Source: Seohaeicola zhoushanensis
GTDB lineage: Bacteria; Pseudomonadota; Alphaproteobacteria; Rhodobacterales; Rhodobacteraceae
Assembly: GCF_014656415.1 (NCBI RefSeq)
Contig: NZ_BNCJ01000011.1
Span: 89,340-153,339 of the forward strand
Length of the DNA: 64,000 nt
Reading direction: 5' to 3'
A program made the translations under genes and the position numbers. The notes beneath the pieces were generated by a model. That model was not told where the DNA came from and ran no database searches. It saw only the letters and a program-made list of their open reading frames with translations. Shown one piece after another: positions 49,746 through 62,157 of the stretch (positions are counted from its first letter, which is position 1; every line of letters begins with the position of its first letter).

Positions 49746-51065
49746 TCAGCCGTTCGCGGCTTCGAACTCGCGGATCAGTTCGTTGCCGCGCTTGACCAGG
49801 CTGTCCAGCGCGCCCTGCGCGTCGACTTCACCCGACAGCAGCCGCTGGAACTCCTCGTCGATGATCGCGCGGATCTGGACGTAGTTGCCAAAACGCAGGC
49901 CTTTCGAATTCGGCGTCGGCGCATTCAGCGTGACCTGTTTGATGGCGATGTCCGAACCGGGGTTCTGCTCGTAGTAGCCCTGCGACTTGCCCAGTTCATA
50001 GGCGGCCGCGGTGATCGGCAGGTAGCCCGAGAACTGGTGCCAGTCGGCCTGCACTTCCGGCGAGGAGAGGTAGCTGAAGAAATCGGCCACGCCCTTGTAG
50101 TCCTCGGCCGGCTTGCCCTGCAGCACCCAGAGAGTCGCGCCACCGATGATCGAGTTCTGCGGCGCGCCCTGCACGTCCTCGTAATAGGGCAGCATGCCGA
50201 AGCCGACGCTGAAGTCCTTGGCATTGGCCATGACACCCGCGCGGCTCGCCGAGGAGTTCATGTACATCGCGCATTCCTGGGCGTAGAACTTCGGCGCGCT
50301 GTCGGCACCGCCGCCAGGTCCGCCATACTGGAACACGCCGTTCTTCTGCCACTTGGCCAGGTTCTCCCAGTGCTTCGCCTGCACGGGACCGTTGACGGTC
50401 AGCTCGGTCTCGAGACCGCCGAAACCGTTCTCCAGCGTGCCGATCGGCTGGTTGTGCCAGGCCGAGAGGTTTTCGAGCTGCACCCAGCTGATCCAGCCGG
50501 TGGTGAAACCGCACTTGGCCGCGCCCGTCTCCATGATCTTGGCCGAGAAGGCCTCGACGTCGCCCCAGGTCTTCGGTGCGGTTTCCGGGTCGAGCCCGGC
50601 TTTGGCGAAGACATCCTTGTTGTAGTAGAGGATCGGCGTCGACGAGTTGAAGGGCATCGACAGCATGTTGCCGTCGGTATCGGTGTAATAGCCCACCACG
50701 GCCGGCAGGAAGCCCTTCGGATCGAAGGGTTCCTTCATGTCCGCCATCAGCTGGTAGACCGGGTAGATCGCCCCTTCGGCAGCCATCATCGTGCCTGTGC
50801 CGACTTCGAAAACCTGAACGATATCAGGCTGCTCGCCCGCGCGGAACGCGGCGATGGCGGCGGTCATGGTCTCGGCGTAGTTGCCCTTGTAGGTCGGGAC
50901 AACCTTGTAGTCCGACTGGCTGGCGTTGTAGCCGGCCACGATCTCCTCGAGCTTGGCGCCAAGCTCGCCGCCCATGGCGTGCCACCACTGAATTTCGGTC
51001 TGAGCCTGCGCGGCGCCGAAGGAAGCGGCGAAGGCGAGCATGGAAAACGAAAGCGTTCTGAACAT
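49746..51065 (-). CDS. ugpB: sn-Glycerol-3-phosphate-type periplasmic binding protein
   Basis: A 439-residue family-1 binding protein. The signal peptide is [20 protein letters not shown] with cleavage near AQA, and the mature start [14 protein letters not shown] is the UgpB hallmark. The ATG at 51065 has GGGGGATCT upstream and is chosen over a long upstream open frame. It is the first gene of the operon; the 199-base gap to ohyA upstream should hold the promoter. No PhoB box was recognised by eye. Confidence 0.92.
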   Translation of the reverse strand: MFRTLSFSMLAFAASFGAAQAQTEIQWWHAMGGELGAKLEEIVAGYNASQSDYKVVPTYKGNYAETMTAAIAAFRAGEQPDIVQVFEVGTGTMMAAEGAIYPVYQLMADMKEPFDPKGFLPAVVGYYTDTDGNMLSMPFNSSTPILYYNKDVFAKAGLDPETAPKTWGDVEAFSAKIMETGAAKCGFTTGWISWVQLENLSAWHNQPIGTLENGFGGLETELTVNGPVQAKHWENLAKWQKNGVFQYGGPGGGADSAPKFYAQECAMYMNSSASRAGVMANAKDFSVGFGMLPYYEDVQGAPQNSIIGGATLWVLQGKPAEDYKGVADFFSYLSSPEVQADWHQFSGYLPITAAAYELGKSQGYYEQNPGSDIAIKQVTLNAPTPNSKGLRFGNYVQIRAIIDEEFQRLLSGEVDAQGALDSLVKRGNELIREFEAANG

Positions 51066-51264
51066 CAGATCCCCCTGGATTTCGATGTCACGCTCATGGA
51101 GGGCGCGTGTAACGCCTGTGTGGCAGTTCCCTTTCAGTTTCATGAAGACAAGACAAAGGTCCGGTTGCCGTTGCGGAAGCATTGCCACGCCCCTGTTACC
51201 GGCGTTTCACCCATTTAGGCGCCTGGGCTGCAAATGGCCCCCGAAAACCGCTTGCAAGCCAGCT

Positions 51265-52860
51265 CTAACCGGCATCCGCACCCGTCAGCAGTACCTTCGC
51301 CGCTGTCAGCAACGCACGCGGATCACGGTCGCTCCGCACCAGGGGCGGCGGTTCGGGCACCTGGCCGGTCAACCGGTTCACGGCCGTCCAGGCAGATCGC
51401 ACCGAATATTCGACCGTGAACACACAGTCGCGCGGCATCTCGCAGAATTGCCCGAAGATGGCGAAGTTGCGCGCCCCCTTCGGAACGACCGGCGGGCGGT
51501 CGCCATCGCGGCGCGGCATGAACTGGCTGGTGATATAGGGCATCCGGCAGGGAATGACCCGCGCACCCTCGAAAAAGGCCCTCCTCTGCGCCGGGTCCAG
51601 CCGAAGCTGATGCGCCAACTCGTCCAGGATCTCGTCCCCCGTCGCCTGCGCCATCGGCTTCGGCACGGCATCGCCAGGCCGGTCGCCGCGCAGCCCGTAT
51701 CCCCAGAAAACCGGGGTCCCGGACGGCTGCCCCCGGAAATGGGGCTGGTGAAACATGACAATCGACAGCAGCCAGCCTGAATCCGCGAATGTGACAAGCC
51801 CGCCCGTCCCGGTCCGGTTGCCGCTGAAATCCTCCATGAAGGTCACGAACTCCGGCGAGCCGAGCGTGACCGTGAACGAGGTCCACGACGTCGCCGCGGT
51901 CTCGCCCGCGAAGACATCGGGCCGGCCCAGCCCCTCATGGCGCGCGGCAAGCTTGCGCCACAAATCGAAGCCCGGCGCCGGACCATCCGTTTCCGGCGGC
52001 GCCGCCACATTGCTGCCCTTCACGGTGGCGTCGGTCATCGAACCGAGCGTCAGGTAGACCCGATCATCCGGGTAGACCTGCAGCCTCTGCCCATCGGCAA
52101 ACGCCAGCGCCGTCACGCGCCGCTCGTTCATGTCGCCTTCGATGTCAACGTCGACCACCCCGTTGCCGGTTCGCAATTCCACGCCGCGTTGCGCGAGCCA
52201 ACCCAGGATTGGCGCGATCAGCGAGTCATACTGGTTGTAGCGCGTCCGCAAGATACCCGCGATCCGGGCCAGCCCGGGGAACAGGTGCAGGAAACGGCGC
52301 ATGTAGCGCTGCATTTCGGCGACCGAGTGCCAGGGCTGGAACGAGAACATGGTGGACCACATCAGCCAGAAGTTGGTCTCGAAGAAATCCGGCTTGAACC
52401 AGTCCTCGATGCGCCGCCCCTGCAGCCGCCCCTCCGGCGTCACCAGCAGCTGGTTCAGCGAAACGATCTCCTGCGGCCCGAGGCCCAGGCTCAACCGGTC
52501 CTCGGCCTTTTTGCCGTCCCGGACGATCCGGCAGTCGCCCCAGGGCGTCACCATGCGGTTGAAGGAAAGAATATCCTCCGTTACCGAGATCGCCGGATTG
52601 TCCGGTGCGGGAATGGATGCGAGCAGGTCGAGCGTGCAGACGAAATTCGGCTCGAACATGCGGCCGCCGCGCGTGAGGTAGCCGGTTTCCAGGAACCCAG
52701 CGCCATCGAGGCTGCCCCCGGCGTGCTCTCCGGCTTCCAGGATGGTGATCCGCTCCCCCGCGACACCCCCGTCGCGGATCAGCAACGCGGCAGCGGCCAG
52801 CGAGGCGATGCCGCCCCCGACGAGGTAGTGCTGTCCAGTGGCCGCATCTCCAGCTGTCAT
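51265..52860 (-). CDS. ohyA: Oleate hydratase (MCRA family)
   Basis: A flavoprotein that adds water to the cis-9 double bond of unsaturated fatty acids, giving 10-hydroxy acids. The 531-residue protein has the FAD site HYLVGGGIASLAAAALLIRDG and family segments FWLMWSTMFSFQPWHS, MRRFLHLFPGL and FGQFCEMPRDCVFTVEYS. Start choice: ATG 52860 has GGAGG at eight bases; ATG 52866 is closer to it and less likely. An FNR-type box sits 103 bases upstream. It is a single-gene unit. Confidence 0.93.
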   Translation of the reverse strand: MTAGDAATGQHYLVGGGIASLAAAALLIRDGGVAGERITILEAGEHAGGSLDGAGFLETGYLTRGGRMFEPNFVCTLDLLASIPAPDNPAISVTEDILSFNRMVTPWGDCRIVRDGKKAEDRLSLGLGPQEIVSLNQLLVTPEGRLQGRRIEDWFKPDFFETNFWLMWSTMFSFQPWHSVAEMQRYMRRFLHLFPGLARIAGILRTRYNQYDSLIAPILGWLAQRGVELRTGNGVVDVDIEGDMNERRVTALAFADGQRLQVYPDDRVYLTLGSMTDATVKGSNVAAPPETDGPAPGFDLWRKLAARHEGLGRPDVFAGETAATSWTSFTVTLGSPEFVTFMEDFSGNRTGTGGLVTFADSGWLLSIVMFHQPHFRGQPSGTPVFWGYGLRGDRPGDAVPKPMAQATGDEILDELAHQLRLDPAQRRAFFEGARVIPCRMPYITSQFMPRRDGDRPPVVPKGARNFAIFGQFCEMPRDCVFTVEYSVRSAWTAVNRLTGQVPEPPPLVRSDRDPRALLTAAKVLLTGADAG

Positions 52861-52962
52861 CACCATTCCCTCCCCCTGCGCATCGCGCGGCCGTCGGGCC
52901 GTGCGGCTGCCTTTCGCCATTAGACACAATTGATCGAATAGCCCCCGCAGGTTCAAAAGGCG

Positions 52963-52976
52963 TTGATCTCAATCAA
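52963..52976. promoter_or_regulatory. FNR/FnrL-type box upstream of ohyA
   Basis: TTGAT-CTCA-ATCAA matches the FNR consensus TTGAT-N4-ATCAA at every conserved base, within the longer palindrome CGTTGATCTCAATCAACG. It is centred about 110 bases upstream of the ohyA start and 70 beyond the 3' end of the P-type ATPase gene, so ohyA is the only gene it can readily serve. Low-oxygen control is inferred. Confidence 0.65.
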
Positions 52977-53038
52977 CGAGGCCCGAGGTCCGGCCATAGG
53001 CCATTGGTCCCATCCGGGCGCACACCATGCCCCTGGCA

Positions 53039-54922
53039 TCACGCCGGATGCAGATCACCCTGTGCTGCCGGAGCCGAAAGGCCTGCTTTCGGGCGCACGG
53101 CAAGCGCGCGCAGCGCGTTCAGGATCACCGCGACGTCGATCACCTCCTGGATCACCGCGCCCTGCACCGGGGTCAGGTAGCCATAGGCCGCCATCACCAT
53201 GCCAAGCACCGACAGGCCGATGCCTGCCACGACGCTCTCCATCGCGATCCGGCGCGAGGCTCGGGCAATCTCGATCCCTGCCCCCAGCCGGTCGATCTGG
53301 TCCACCAGCAGCACTACGTCCGCCGCCTCGGCCGAGGCCGCCGCCCCGCGCGCGCCCATGGCCACGCCGACGTCGGCAGCAGCCAGCGCCGGCGCATCGT
53401 TGACCCCGTCCCCGACCATCATCACCGGCCCGTGCTTGCGCTCGGTCAGGACCAGCAGGACCTTCCCGTCTGGCGTCAGGTTCGCCCGCGTCCCGTCCAG
53501 CCCAAGGCCCTGCGTGACCCGTTTCGCCACATCGGCCCGGTCGCCGGTCGCCAGCAGGATCCGCGCAATCCCTTCGTGACGAAGCCCGTCCAGCATCTGG
53601 CCGACTCCCTCGCGGAGGGGGTCCGACATCACCAGGTGCCCGGCCATATGCCCGTCGACCGAGACCGCGACCAGAACCGCTCCCGCGTCCAGTTCGTCAT
53701 GCTCACCCGCAGGCCGCCCGACGCGCTTGGCGACAAATGCATCGCCCCCCACGAAAATCCGGCGCCCCTCGACGCTTCCGACGACCCCTTCGCCGGGAAC
53801 CTCGGCCACTTCCGAAGGCACCGGCAAAGCAAGCTTGCGCGAGGCCGCCGCCGCGACGATGGCCTGTGCCACAGGATGCTTGGACGCCTGGTCGAGTGCC
53901 GCGGCATAGCGCAGGATATCGTCCGTCCCCATGCCATCATGGCTCTCGATCGAAACGATCTGCGGCCGCCCATCGGTCAGCGTGCCGGTCTTGTCGAGGA
54001 TCAGCGTGCGAATCCGCGCCATCGTCTCCAACGGCCCCGCGCCCTTGATGAGAACCCCGAAATGCGCCGCCCGCGACAGGCCGGCCACCAGCGCGACGGG
54101 CACCGCCAGGATCAGCGGACAGGGCGTCGCGACCACCAGCACCGCAACCGCGCGAATGGGGTCTCCGGTGAACCACCAGGCCGCGAAGGCAATACTCACC
54201 GTCACCACCAGGAACCCGAGCGACCAGCGATCCGCCAGCCGCGACATCGGGGCCTTGGACTTCTGCGCCTCTTCGACCAGGCGAACGATGCCGGCATAGG
54301 TGCTTTCCGCCGCGCGATGCGTCGCCGTCAGCTCGAAGGCATCTCCGACGTTGGTCGACCCACTCATCGCCTCGGCGTCCCGAGACAGCCGCATCGGCAA
54401 CGGCTCCCCAGTCAGCGCGGCCGTGTCGACAAAGGCCGTCTCCGAGGCGATCGTGCCATCCACCGGCACTGCATCCCCCTGCCGGATCAGAAGAACGTCT
54501 CCCGGCACGATGTCCTCCAGCGGCACGTCCTCGAGGCCGCCATTCCTGTGCCGGGTCGCCTGCCTGGGGACTCGCGAGAGAAGGTCGTGCATCTCGCGCC
54601 GTGCCCGCCCCTCGGCGTATCGCTCCAGGAAGGTGCCCCCGCTGTACATCACGGCAACAACTGCAGCGGCGAGGGTTTCCCCGAAGGTCAGCGCTGCCGA
54701 CATCGACAGGGCAGCCACGATGTCGAGCCCCACTTCCCCCCGGCCGATGCTGCGGACGATCTCGACAAGCAATGCGCCCAGCGCGGGAACGACGCCCAGG
54801 AACCAGGCAATATGCGCGATCTCCGGATGGCCCAGGAATTTCAGCACCAGGCCGGAAACGAGGCCCGTAACCGAGAGAAAGAGAATGGCCGCGTTGATGC
54901 GCCCGTAATCGACGATGTTCAA
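53039..54922 (-). CDS. Heavy-metal-type (P1B-like) P-type ATPase without N-terminal metal-binding domain
   Basis: A 627-residue metal-pump-like ATPase: phosphatase motif TGEP at 171-174, membrane motif TPCPL at 266-270, phosphorylated Asp310 in DKTGTLT, HP motif in ASKHPVAQ and the hinge GDGVNDAPALAAADVG. No HMA domain precedes the first helices. TPCPL rather than CPC or CPH leaves the metal open. It starts at TTG 54922; an in-frame TAG eight codons upstream excludes a longer product. It is divergent from the N-ATPase operon across 520 bases. Confidence 0.88.
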   Translation of the reverse strand: MNIVDYGRINAAILFLSVTGLVSGLVLKFLGHPEIAHIAWFLGVVPALGALLVEIVRSIGRGEVGLDIVAALSMSAALTFGETLAAAVVAVMYSGGTFLERYAEGRARREMHDLLSRVPRQATRHRNGGLEDVPLEDIVPGDVLLIRQGDAVPVDGTIASETAFVDTAALTGEPLPMRLSRDAEAMSGSTNVGDAFELTATHRAAESTYAGIVRLVEEAQKSKAPMSRLADRWSLGFLVVTVSIAFAAWWFTGDPIRAVAVLVVATPCPLILAVPVALVAGLSRAAHFGVLIKGAGPLETMARIRTLILDKTGTLTDGRPQIVSIESHDGMGTDDILRYAAALDQASKHPVAQAIVAAAASRKLALPVPSEVAEVPGEGVVGSVEGRRIFVGGDAFVAKRVGRPAGEHDELDAGAVLVAVSVDGHMAGHLVMSDPLREGVGQMLDGLRHEGIARILLATGDRADVAKRVTQGLGLDGTRANLTPDGKVLLVLTERKHGPVMMVGDGVNDAPALAAADVGVAMGARGAAASAEAADVVLLVDQIDRLGAGIEIARASRRIAMESVVAGIGLSVLGMVMAAYGYLTPVQGAVIQEVIDVAVILNALRALAVRPKAGLSAPAAQGDLHPA

Positions 54923-57285
<2,363 letters not shown>

Positions 57286-57289
<4 letters not shown>

Positions 57290-57555
57290 ACGACGACCGC
57301 ACCGAGGAAGCGGCAGGCCGTGCCGAGGCGCGCGACCGCGCCGGCAAGGCCGACCCCGAACCCTCGCTCGCCCGGCGCTTCGGGCAGATCGGCGTGCTGG
57401 GCTGGATGATCGTTATCCCGATCCTGCTGGGCATCTACGCCGGCAGCCGGCTGGACCGCTGGCTCGGCACAGGCATCATGATGTCGGCCGCCCTGCTGAT
57501 CGCCGGGGCGGTGCTGGGGCTGTGGCTGGCCCTGCGATGGATGCACGACCAATGA
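57286..57555 (+). CDS. atpQ: N-ATPase accessory membrane protein AtpQ
   Basis: An 89-residue protein. A charged N-terminus (about 1-30) is followed by two membrane helices (LGWMIVIPILLGIYAGSRLD and MMSAALLIAGAVLGLWLAL). It is similar in plan to AtpI/AtpZ, which help assemble the c-ring or carry Mg2+. Position after atpC identifies it as AtpQ. ATGA overlaps on both sides. Confidence 0.85.
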
Positions 57556-57818
57556 CGGCAGACCCGACTTTCCTTGCTGTCATGCTCGCCGCCGCCCTGG
57601 CCGGCATTGCGATGGGCATGTTCCATTTCGCCTCGCTGCAGCGCGTGACCCGCCTTCTGGTGGCCGGTCGTCCTGCCGCGGTCGGGCTCCAAGTCGCGCG
57701 CTTTGCCCTTCTCGGCGTCTTCCTCTGGCTCTGCGCCAAGAGCGGCTGGCCCGTCCTCCTGGCCGGTGCGCTTGGGGTGCTCGCGGGCCGCGCCTATGTC
57801 CTACGGAGGCTCGGATGA
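57552..57818 (+). CDS. atpR: N-ATPase accessory membrane protein AtpR
   Basis: An 88-residue protein with three hydrophobic helices (LAVMLAAALAGIAMGMFHF; GLQVARFALLGVFLWLCA; VLLAGALGVLAGRAYVL). AtpR is specific to N-ATPase operons and carries an Arg in a membrane helix (QVARFALLG here) thought to pair with the c-subunit acid during assembly. It starts at ATG 57552, overlapping atpQ, and overlaps atpB. Confidence 0.83.
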   Translation: MTADPTFLAVMLAAALAGIAMGMFHFASLQRVTRLLVAGRPAAVGLQVARFALLGVFLWLCAKSGWPVLLAGALGVLAGRAYVLRRLG

Positions 57819-58528
57819 TCGAGAGCCCGCTGACGATGACTACCGCCTTCACCTTCGGCCCGCTGGCGGTGACCTGGCCGGTTGTCGTCACCTGGGGCGT
57901 GATGGCGCTTCTGACGGTGGGATCGATCCTCGCAACCCGTCGCCTGTCCACCCGCCCCGGCCCGGTCCAGGCGGTGATCGAGCTGGTGGTCGAAACCCTC
58001 GACGGCGAGATCCAGGCGACGATCCCCGGCGACCCCGCCCGCTTCCGCGCGCTGATCGGCACGCTGCTTCTCTTCGTGCTCTGCGCTAACTGGTCCTCGC
58101 TGGTACCGGGCGTCGAGCCGCCAACCGCCCATCTCGAAACAGACGCCGCCCTGGCCGCAATCGTCTTCGCCGCCGGCGTCGGCTGGGGCATCCGCGCCCA
58201 GGGGCTCGGCGGCTGGCTGGCAAGCTTTGCCCGGCCCTCCTGGGTCATGATCCCCCTCAACCTCGTCGAGCAGGTCACGCGGCATTTCTCGCTCATGGTC
58301 CGGCTCTTCGGCAACGTGATGAGCGGCGTCTTCGTCGTCGGCATCGTGCTGTCGCTGGCCGGGCTGCTGGTGCCGATCCCGCTGATGGCGCTCGACCTGC
58401 TCACCGGAGCCGTTCAGGCCTATATCTTCGCGACTCTCGCGCTCGTCTTCATCGGTTCCGCCGTGACCGGCGAAGGCCCCCCGCGCGAAACCGCCGCTCC
58501 CGCATCAAGACAGAAGGACACGCCATGA
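57815..58528 (+). CDS. atpB: N-ATPase Fo subunit a
   Basis: The ion-channel subunit, 237 residues, with about six hydrophobic helices. The essential Arg is Arg163 in [13 protein letters not shown], matching E. coli Arg210 in LRLFGN. The segment [19 protein letters not shown] is also typical of subunit a. It overlaps atpR by four bases and atpE by four. Confidence 0.93.
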   Translation: MIESPLTMTTAFTFGPLAVTWPVVVTWGVMALLTVGSILATRRLSTRPGPVQAVIELVVETLDGEIQATIPGDPARFRALIGTLLLFVLCANWSSLVPGVEPPTAHLETDAALAAIVFAAGVGWGIRAQGLGGWLASFARPSWVMIPLNLVEQVTRHFSLMVRLFGNVMSGVFVVGIVLSLAGLLVPIPLMALDLLTGAVQAYIFATLALVFIGSAVTGEGPPRETAAPASRQKDTP

Positions 58529-58773
58529 CCGATACCATCCAGATCGTCAGCATCATTTCCGCCGCCTTCGCGGTAGGCCTCGGCGCGATCGGACCGGCGC
58601 TGGCCGAGGGCCGCGCCGTATCCTCGGCGCTCGACGCCATCGCCCGCCAGCCCGAGGCCGCCGGCACCATATCGCGCACGCTCTTCGTCGGCCTCGCGAT
58701 GATCGAGACGATGGCGATCTACTGCCTGGTGATCGCTCTGCTGCTGCTCTTCGCCAACCCGTTCGTGCAATGA
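58525..58773 (+). CDS. atpE: N-ATPase Fo subunit c with two membrane carboxylates
   Basis: An 82-residue hairpin. Helix 1 contains [18 protein letters not shown] with Glu28; helix 2 contains [15 protein letters not shown] with Glu61, Thr62 and Tyr66. The loop is ARQPEA. Glu61 is the ion-binding acid; Glu28 stands where sodium-type c subunits have Gln. Thr and Tyr next to Glu61 resemble the sodium-binding set, but the second acid may instead favour protons. The coupling ion is therefore open. Confidence 0.93.
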   Translation: MTDTIQIVSIISAAFAVGLGAIGPALAEGRAVSSALDAIARQPEAAGTISRTLFVGLAMIETMAIYCLVIALLLLFANPFVQ

Positions 58774-59498
58774 CCTTCGACTGGACGACCTTCGCGCTGC
58801 AGCTGGTCAACGTCCTTGTCCTGCTGGCGATCCTGCGCCACTTCCTGTTCCGCCCCGTCGCCGCAATCATCGCCAAGCGGCGGGCCGAGACGCAGGCGGC
58901 ACTCGACGCGGCCAATACCGCCAGGGCCGAGGCCGAAGCCGCGACCGCGAGGGCGCATACCGAGGCGGAAGCCTCCGCCGCCGCGCGCGCCGGCGTCCTG
59001 GAAAAGGCCGAGGCGGACGCCGAGGAACAGCGCCGAAAACTCCTCTCAAGCGCCCATGCCGAAGCTGAACGGATCATCGCGGAAGGCCGCGCGGCGCTGA
59101 CCCGCGATGAAGCGGCCGCCACCGCGCGTAGGATGGCGCAGCTCCGCGATCTCGCCGCCGCTGTGGCAACCCGCGCCCTCGCCGCCCAGCCGGCCGGGCC
59201 ACAGGGCTATGCAGACCGTCTGGCCGCGACCCTGCGGGCGATGACCGACAGTGAACGCGCCGCGCTGCTGAAAGGCGGCAACCTGCAACTGGTGTCACCG
59301 GACGATCTGCCCGCAGCCACGCTCAAGGCGGCGCAGGACGCGCTGTCAAACTATGGCGCCACCGCCCAGCTCACCCAGGATCCCGACCTGATCGCCGGGC
59401 TGGAGCTGCGCTCGGACAGCGGGGTGCTGCGCAATTCGCTTGCCCATGACCTCGACCAGATAAGCAGTGCGATGCAAGATGACCGCGCCTCCGCCTGA
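58770..59498 (+). CDS. atpF: N-ATPase Fo subunit b with a delta-like C-terminal tail
   Basis: A 242-residue stator subunit, longer than the usual 155-165. One membrane helix is at about 7-25, then an Ala/Glu/Arg-rich coiled coil (30-130). Residues about 165-232 ([20 protein letters not shown] and following) resemble the C-terminal domain of delta/OSCP, which ends DPSLIGG in common forms. No separate delta gene is in the operon. The frame overlaps atpA. Confidence 0.88.
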   Translation: MTFDWTTFALQLVNVLVLLAILRHFLFRPVAAIIAKRRAETQAALDAANTARAEAEAATARAHTEAEASAAARAGVLEKAEADAEEQRRKLLSSAHAEAERIIAEGRAALTRDEAAATARRMAQLRDLAAAVATRALAAQPAGPQGYADRLAATLRAMTDSERAALLKGGNLQLVSPDDLPAATLKAAQDALSNYGATAQLTQDPDLIAGLELRSDSGVLRNSLAHDLDQISSAMQDDRASA

Positions 59499-60981
59499 CG
59501 CGGCGCTCGACGCGCTGAAATCCCGGATCGCCGCGGCGCAACTGGGCGCCGCCGCCGAGGAACTCGGCACCGTGATCGCCATCGCCGACGGCCTCGCCCG
59601 CCTGTCCGGCCTGCCCGGAGCCGAGCTGAACGAGGTCCTGACCTTCGAGGGTGGCGCGCGTGGTTTCGTCCTCGCGCTGGAAGAGGACCAGGTGCAGGCC
59701 GCCCTGCTCGACACTGCCGAGGGAATCGCCGCCGGCTGCACCGTGAAACGAACCGGCGAGGTACTCTCGGTGCCCGTGGGCAAGGCATTGCTCGGTCGCG
59801 TGCTCGACCCGCTCGGTCGCCCGCTCGACGAACTGCCCCCGCCCGAGACTGGCGAACGCCTGCCCGCCGAACGCCCCGCGCCGACGATCATCGAACGCGA
59901 TTTCGTCTCCGAGCCCCTGGAAACAGGCCTCCTCGTCATCGACGCCCTCTTCGCCATCGGACGTGGCCAGCGCGAGCTCATCATTGGCGAACGCCAGACC
60001 GGCAAGACCTCGATCGCGGTCGACGCGATCCTGAACCAGGCTGGCGGAGAGGTCATCTGCATCTATGTGGCGATAGGTCAGCGCACCTCCTCGGTCGCGC
60101 GGGCGATCGAAACCCTGCGCTGCCGGGATGCGATGTCGCGCAGCATCGTTGTTGTCGCCGACCCGGCCGGCGAACCCGGCCTGCGCTGGCTCGCCCCCTT
60201 CGCCGCGACCAGCATGGCGGAATGGTTCCGCGACCGCGGCAACCACGTCCTGATCGTCTACGACGACCTGACCAAACACGCCGCCACGCATCGTGAACTG
60301 GCCCTGCTCAGCCGCCAGCCGCCGGGGCGCGAGGCCTACCCAGGCGATATCTTCTACCTCCACGCCCGGCTTCTGGAGCGATCCGGCAAGCTCGGCGCGG
60401 CCCGCGGCAGCGGATCGATCACCGCCCTGCCCATTGCCGAGATCGACGCCGGCAATCTGTCGGCCTACATCCCGACCAATCTCATCTCGATATCGGACGG
60501 GCAGATCGTCACCTCGGCGGCACTGTTCGCCGCCAACCAGCGCCCTGCCGTGGACGTGGGCCTGTCGGTCAGCCGCGTGGGCGGCAAGGCGCAGGCAGGG
60601 GCGATGAAGGCCGTCGCCGGCCGGCTGCGCCTCGACTATGCCCAATATCTCGAGATGAAGATGTTCTCGCGCTTCGGCGGCTTCGGCGATGCCGCCACCG
60701 CGGCCCGGCTCGTGCGCGGCGAACGCATCGCGGCGCTGCTGGCGCAAGACAGGTTCCAGCCCCTCTCGCTCCTCACTCAGATCGCCCTGCTGGCCGCCCT
60801 GGACGCCGGGCTGCTCGACAAGGTCGAACCCGACCGGATTCCCGTCCTGAAACAGGCCCTCACCGCTCCGCTGGCCGCCGATCCGCGCCTCGACGCCCTG
60901 CGCAGCGACACAGCGCGCTTGCCGGATGAGCTTCGCTCCGCCCTCGCCGACATCGTCCGCGCGACGCTGGGGCTGACATGA
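59479..60981 (+). CDS. atpA: N-ATPase F1 alpha subunit
   Basis: The nucleotide-binding, non-catalytic subunit, 500 residues: Walker [28 protein letters not shown] and [15 protein letters not shown]. The start ATG 59479 overlaps atpF by 20 bases; GTG 59467 is an alternative four codons earlier. All family blocks are intact. It overlaps atpG by four bases. Confidence 0.93.
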   Translation: MTAPPPDAALDALKSRIAAAQLGAAAEELGTVIAIADGLARLSGLPGAELNEVLTFEGGARGFVLALEEDQVQAALLDTAEGIAAGCTVKRTGEVLSVPVGKALLGRVLDPLGRPLDELPPPETGERLPAERPAPTIIERDFVSEPLETGLLVIDALFAIGRGQRELIIGERQTGKTSIAVDAILNQAGGEVICIYVAIGQRTSSVARAIETLRCRDAMSRSIVVVADPAGEPGLRWLAPFAATSMAEWFRDRGNHVLIVYDDLTKHAATHRELALLSRQPPGREAYPGDIFYLHARLLERSGKLGAARGSGSITALPIAEIDAGNLSAYIPTNLISISDGQIVTSAALFAANQRPAVDVGLSVSRVGGKAQAGAMKAVAGRLRLDYAQYLEMKMFSRFGGFGDAATAARLVRGERIAALLAQDRFQPLSLLTQIALLAALDAGLLDKVEPDRIPVLKQALTAPLAADPRLDALRSDTARLPDELRSALADIVRATLGLT

Positions 60982-61799
60982 CCGAAAGGCTGGAAGACGT
61001 CCGCCGCCGCCGCGAGGTGATCGACGAAATCGGCGAGGTCGTCGGTGCGCTCCGCGCCATAGCTGCGGCCCACTCGACCGATGCCCAGACCGCGCTCGAC
61101 GCGATCTCGCTCTTCGAAGGCCATGTGTCCTCGGCGCTGACCCGGCTCGCCATGCCAGTGCCGCTCCCAAGGACCGAAGGGCCGGGCCTGACCCTCGTCG
61201 TGGGGGCCGCGCAGGGGTTCTGCGGCGGCTATCCCGCACGGGTCGCCGAGGCCGCGAAGGACATGGCCCCCAGGGGCAGCGGCCTGCTGGTGGTCGGTCA
61301 GCGCACCGGGGCCATGCTGTCGGACGCCGGCATCACGCCGGTCTGGAGCGCCGATCTGCCTGCCGCCGCCCGCTTCGTACCGGCCCTGGCCAGCGCCGTC
61401 ACCGACGTCCTGCTGGTACTGGGCGAACGTTTCCCCGGACCAATCACGGCCCTCTCCGGAACCGACGCCCCCGGCCTCCCCGTGAAAACGTGGGCGATCT
61501 GGCCCCTCGAACCGCGTGCCCCCGTGAAGCCAGACAAGACCGCCGCTCCACCGCTGACCACCCTGCCGGCCGCTGACCTGCTGCGTGGCCTCCTGGCCGA
61601 AACCCTCTTCGCCGAAGTCGCCCGAACGATCATGCAGGGCCTCAGAATCGAGAACAAGGCCCGCGTCGCGGCAATGGCGCGCGCCCAGACCAACCTCAAG
61701 ACCCGCCGCGCCGAGGTCGACCAGCATTATCGCCAGGCGCGCCAGGAACAGATGACAACCGAGGTCATCGAATTGTCGATGGGAAAGCAGACGCCCTGA
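60978..61799 (+). CDS. atpG: N-ATPase F1 gamma subunit
   Basis: The central-stalk subunit, 273 residues. The C-terminal rotor helix is recognisable ([20 protein letters not shown] then IELSMGK), as is the N-terminal helix [20 protein letters not shown]. The middle is divergent from housekeeping gamma, as usual for N-ATPases. It is the last gene of the operon. Confidence 0.88.
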   Translation: MTERLEDVRRRREVIDEIGEVVGALRAIAAAHSTDAQTALDAISLFEGHVSSALTRLAMPVPLPRTEGPGLTLVVGAAQGFCGGYPARVAEAAKDMAPRGSGLLVVGQRTGAMLSDAGITPVWSADLPAAARFVPALASAVTDVLLVLGERFPGPITALSGTDAPGLPVKTWAIWPLEPRAPVKPDKTAAPPLTTLPAADLLRGLLAETLFAEVARTIMQGLRIENKARVAAMARAQTNLKTRRAEVDQHYRQARQEQMTTEVIELSMGKQTP

Positions 61800-62157
61800 C
61801 GCCCCGCACGAGGGCTTGGACACAATGCGCAATCGGGTATTGGTTTGGTCCGCTTTGAAGTGGCTGTGCTGCCAGTCTCGAGCTATCTGGTCTCAGTTTC
61901 CCGCCCATTAAAGAATACGTCATCTCCGCCCAAAATTCTCTGACAACAGGGAAGATACAGGGAATTCGGGTGATTCCAGGCTCCCAAACGGCCCGTTGGG
62001 CCAATCTCGTCGCGATTATCAACGCGTAATCAGTGACTTGATGGAATTTCCCTGTTTTTTAGGAACAGGGAATTTATTCTGGCTGAACAGGGAAGGAACT
62101 GAAGGGTATCAGGGAAGCGATCAGGAGGATCAGGGATTAACGTCCGTCCGGTTCTTT
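61800..62157. other. 358-base non-coding gap at the edge of the accessory patch
   Basis: No gene, tRNA or integrase site was recognised. It marks the change from the ATPase operon to mobile-type genes. It contains the CAGGGAA repeat cluster, and a GC-rich hairpin at 61990-62002 (GGCCC-GTT-GGGCC) without a T-tract. AT content is visibly higher than in the flanking genes. Confidence 0.6.
61947..62137. repeat. Cluster of CAGGGAA repeats
   Basis: CAGGGAA occurs at 61947, 61958, 62066, 62088 and 62110, with a CAGGGAT at 62131, all on the plus strand. A copy in the other orientation (TTCCCTGTT, 62048-62056) forms a 9-bp perfect inverted repeat with AACAGGGAA at 62064-62072, around a 7-base loop. 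Spacing is irregular (11 to 108 bases), so it is not a CRISPR. Several copies are extended as AACAGGGAA. I recall similar CAGGGAA-rich stretches near mobile genes in other alphaproteobacteria; this was not checked. Confidence 0.7.

Noticed and set aside
61990..62002. Terminator of the N-ATPase operon
   Set aside because: The hairpin is only five base pairs, has no T-tract and lies 190 bases past the atpG stop.
61947..62137. CRISPR array
   Set aside because: Repeats are seven to nine bases with irregular spacing, and no cas genes are present.
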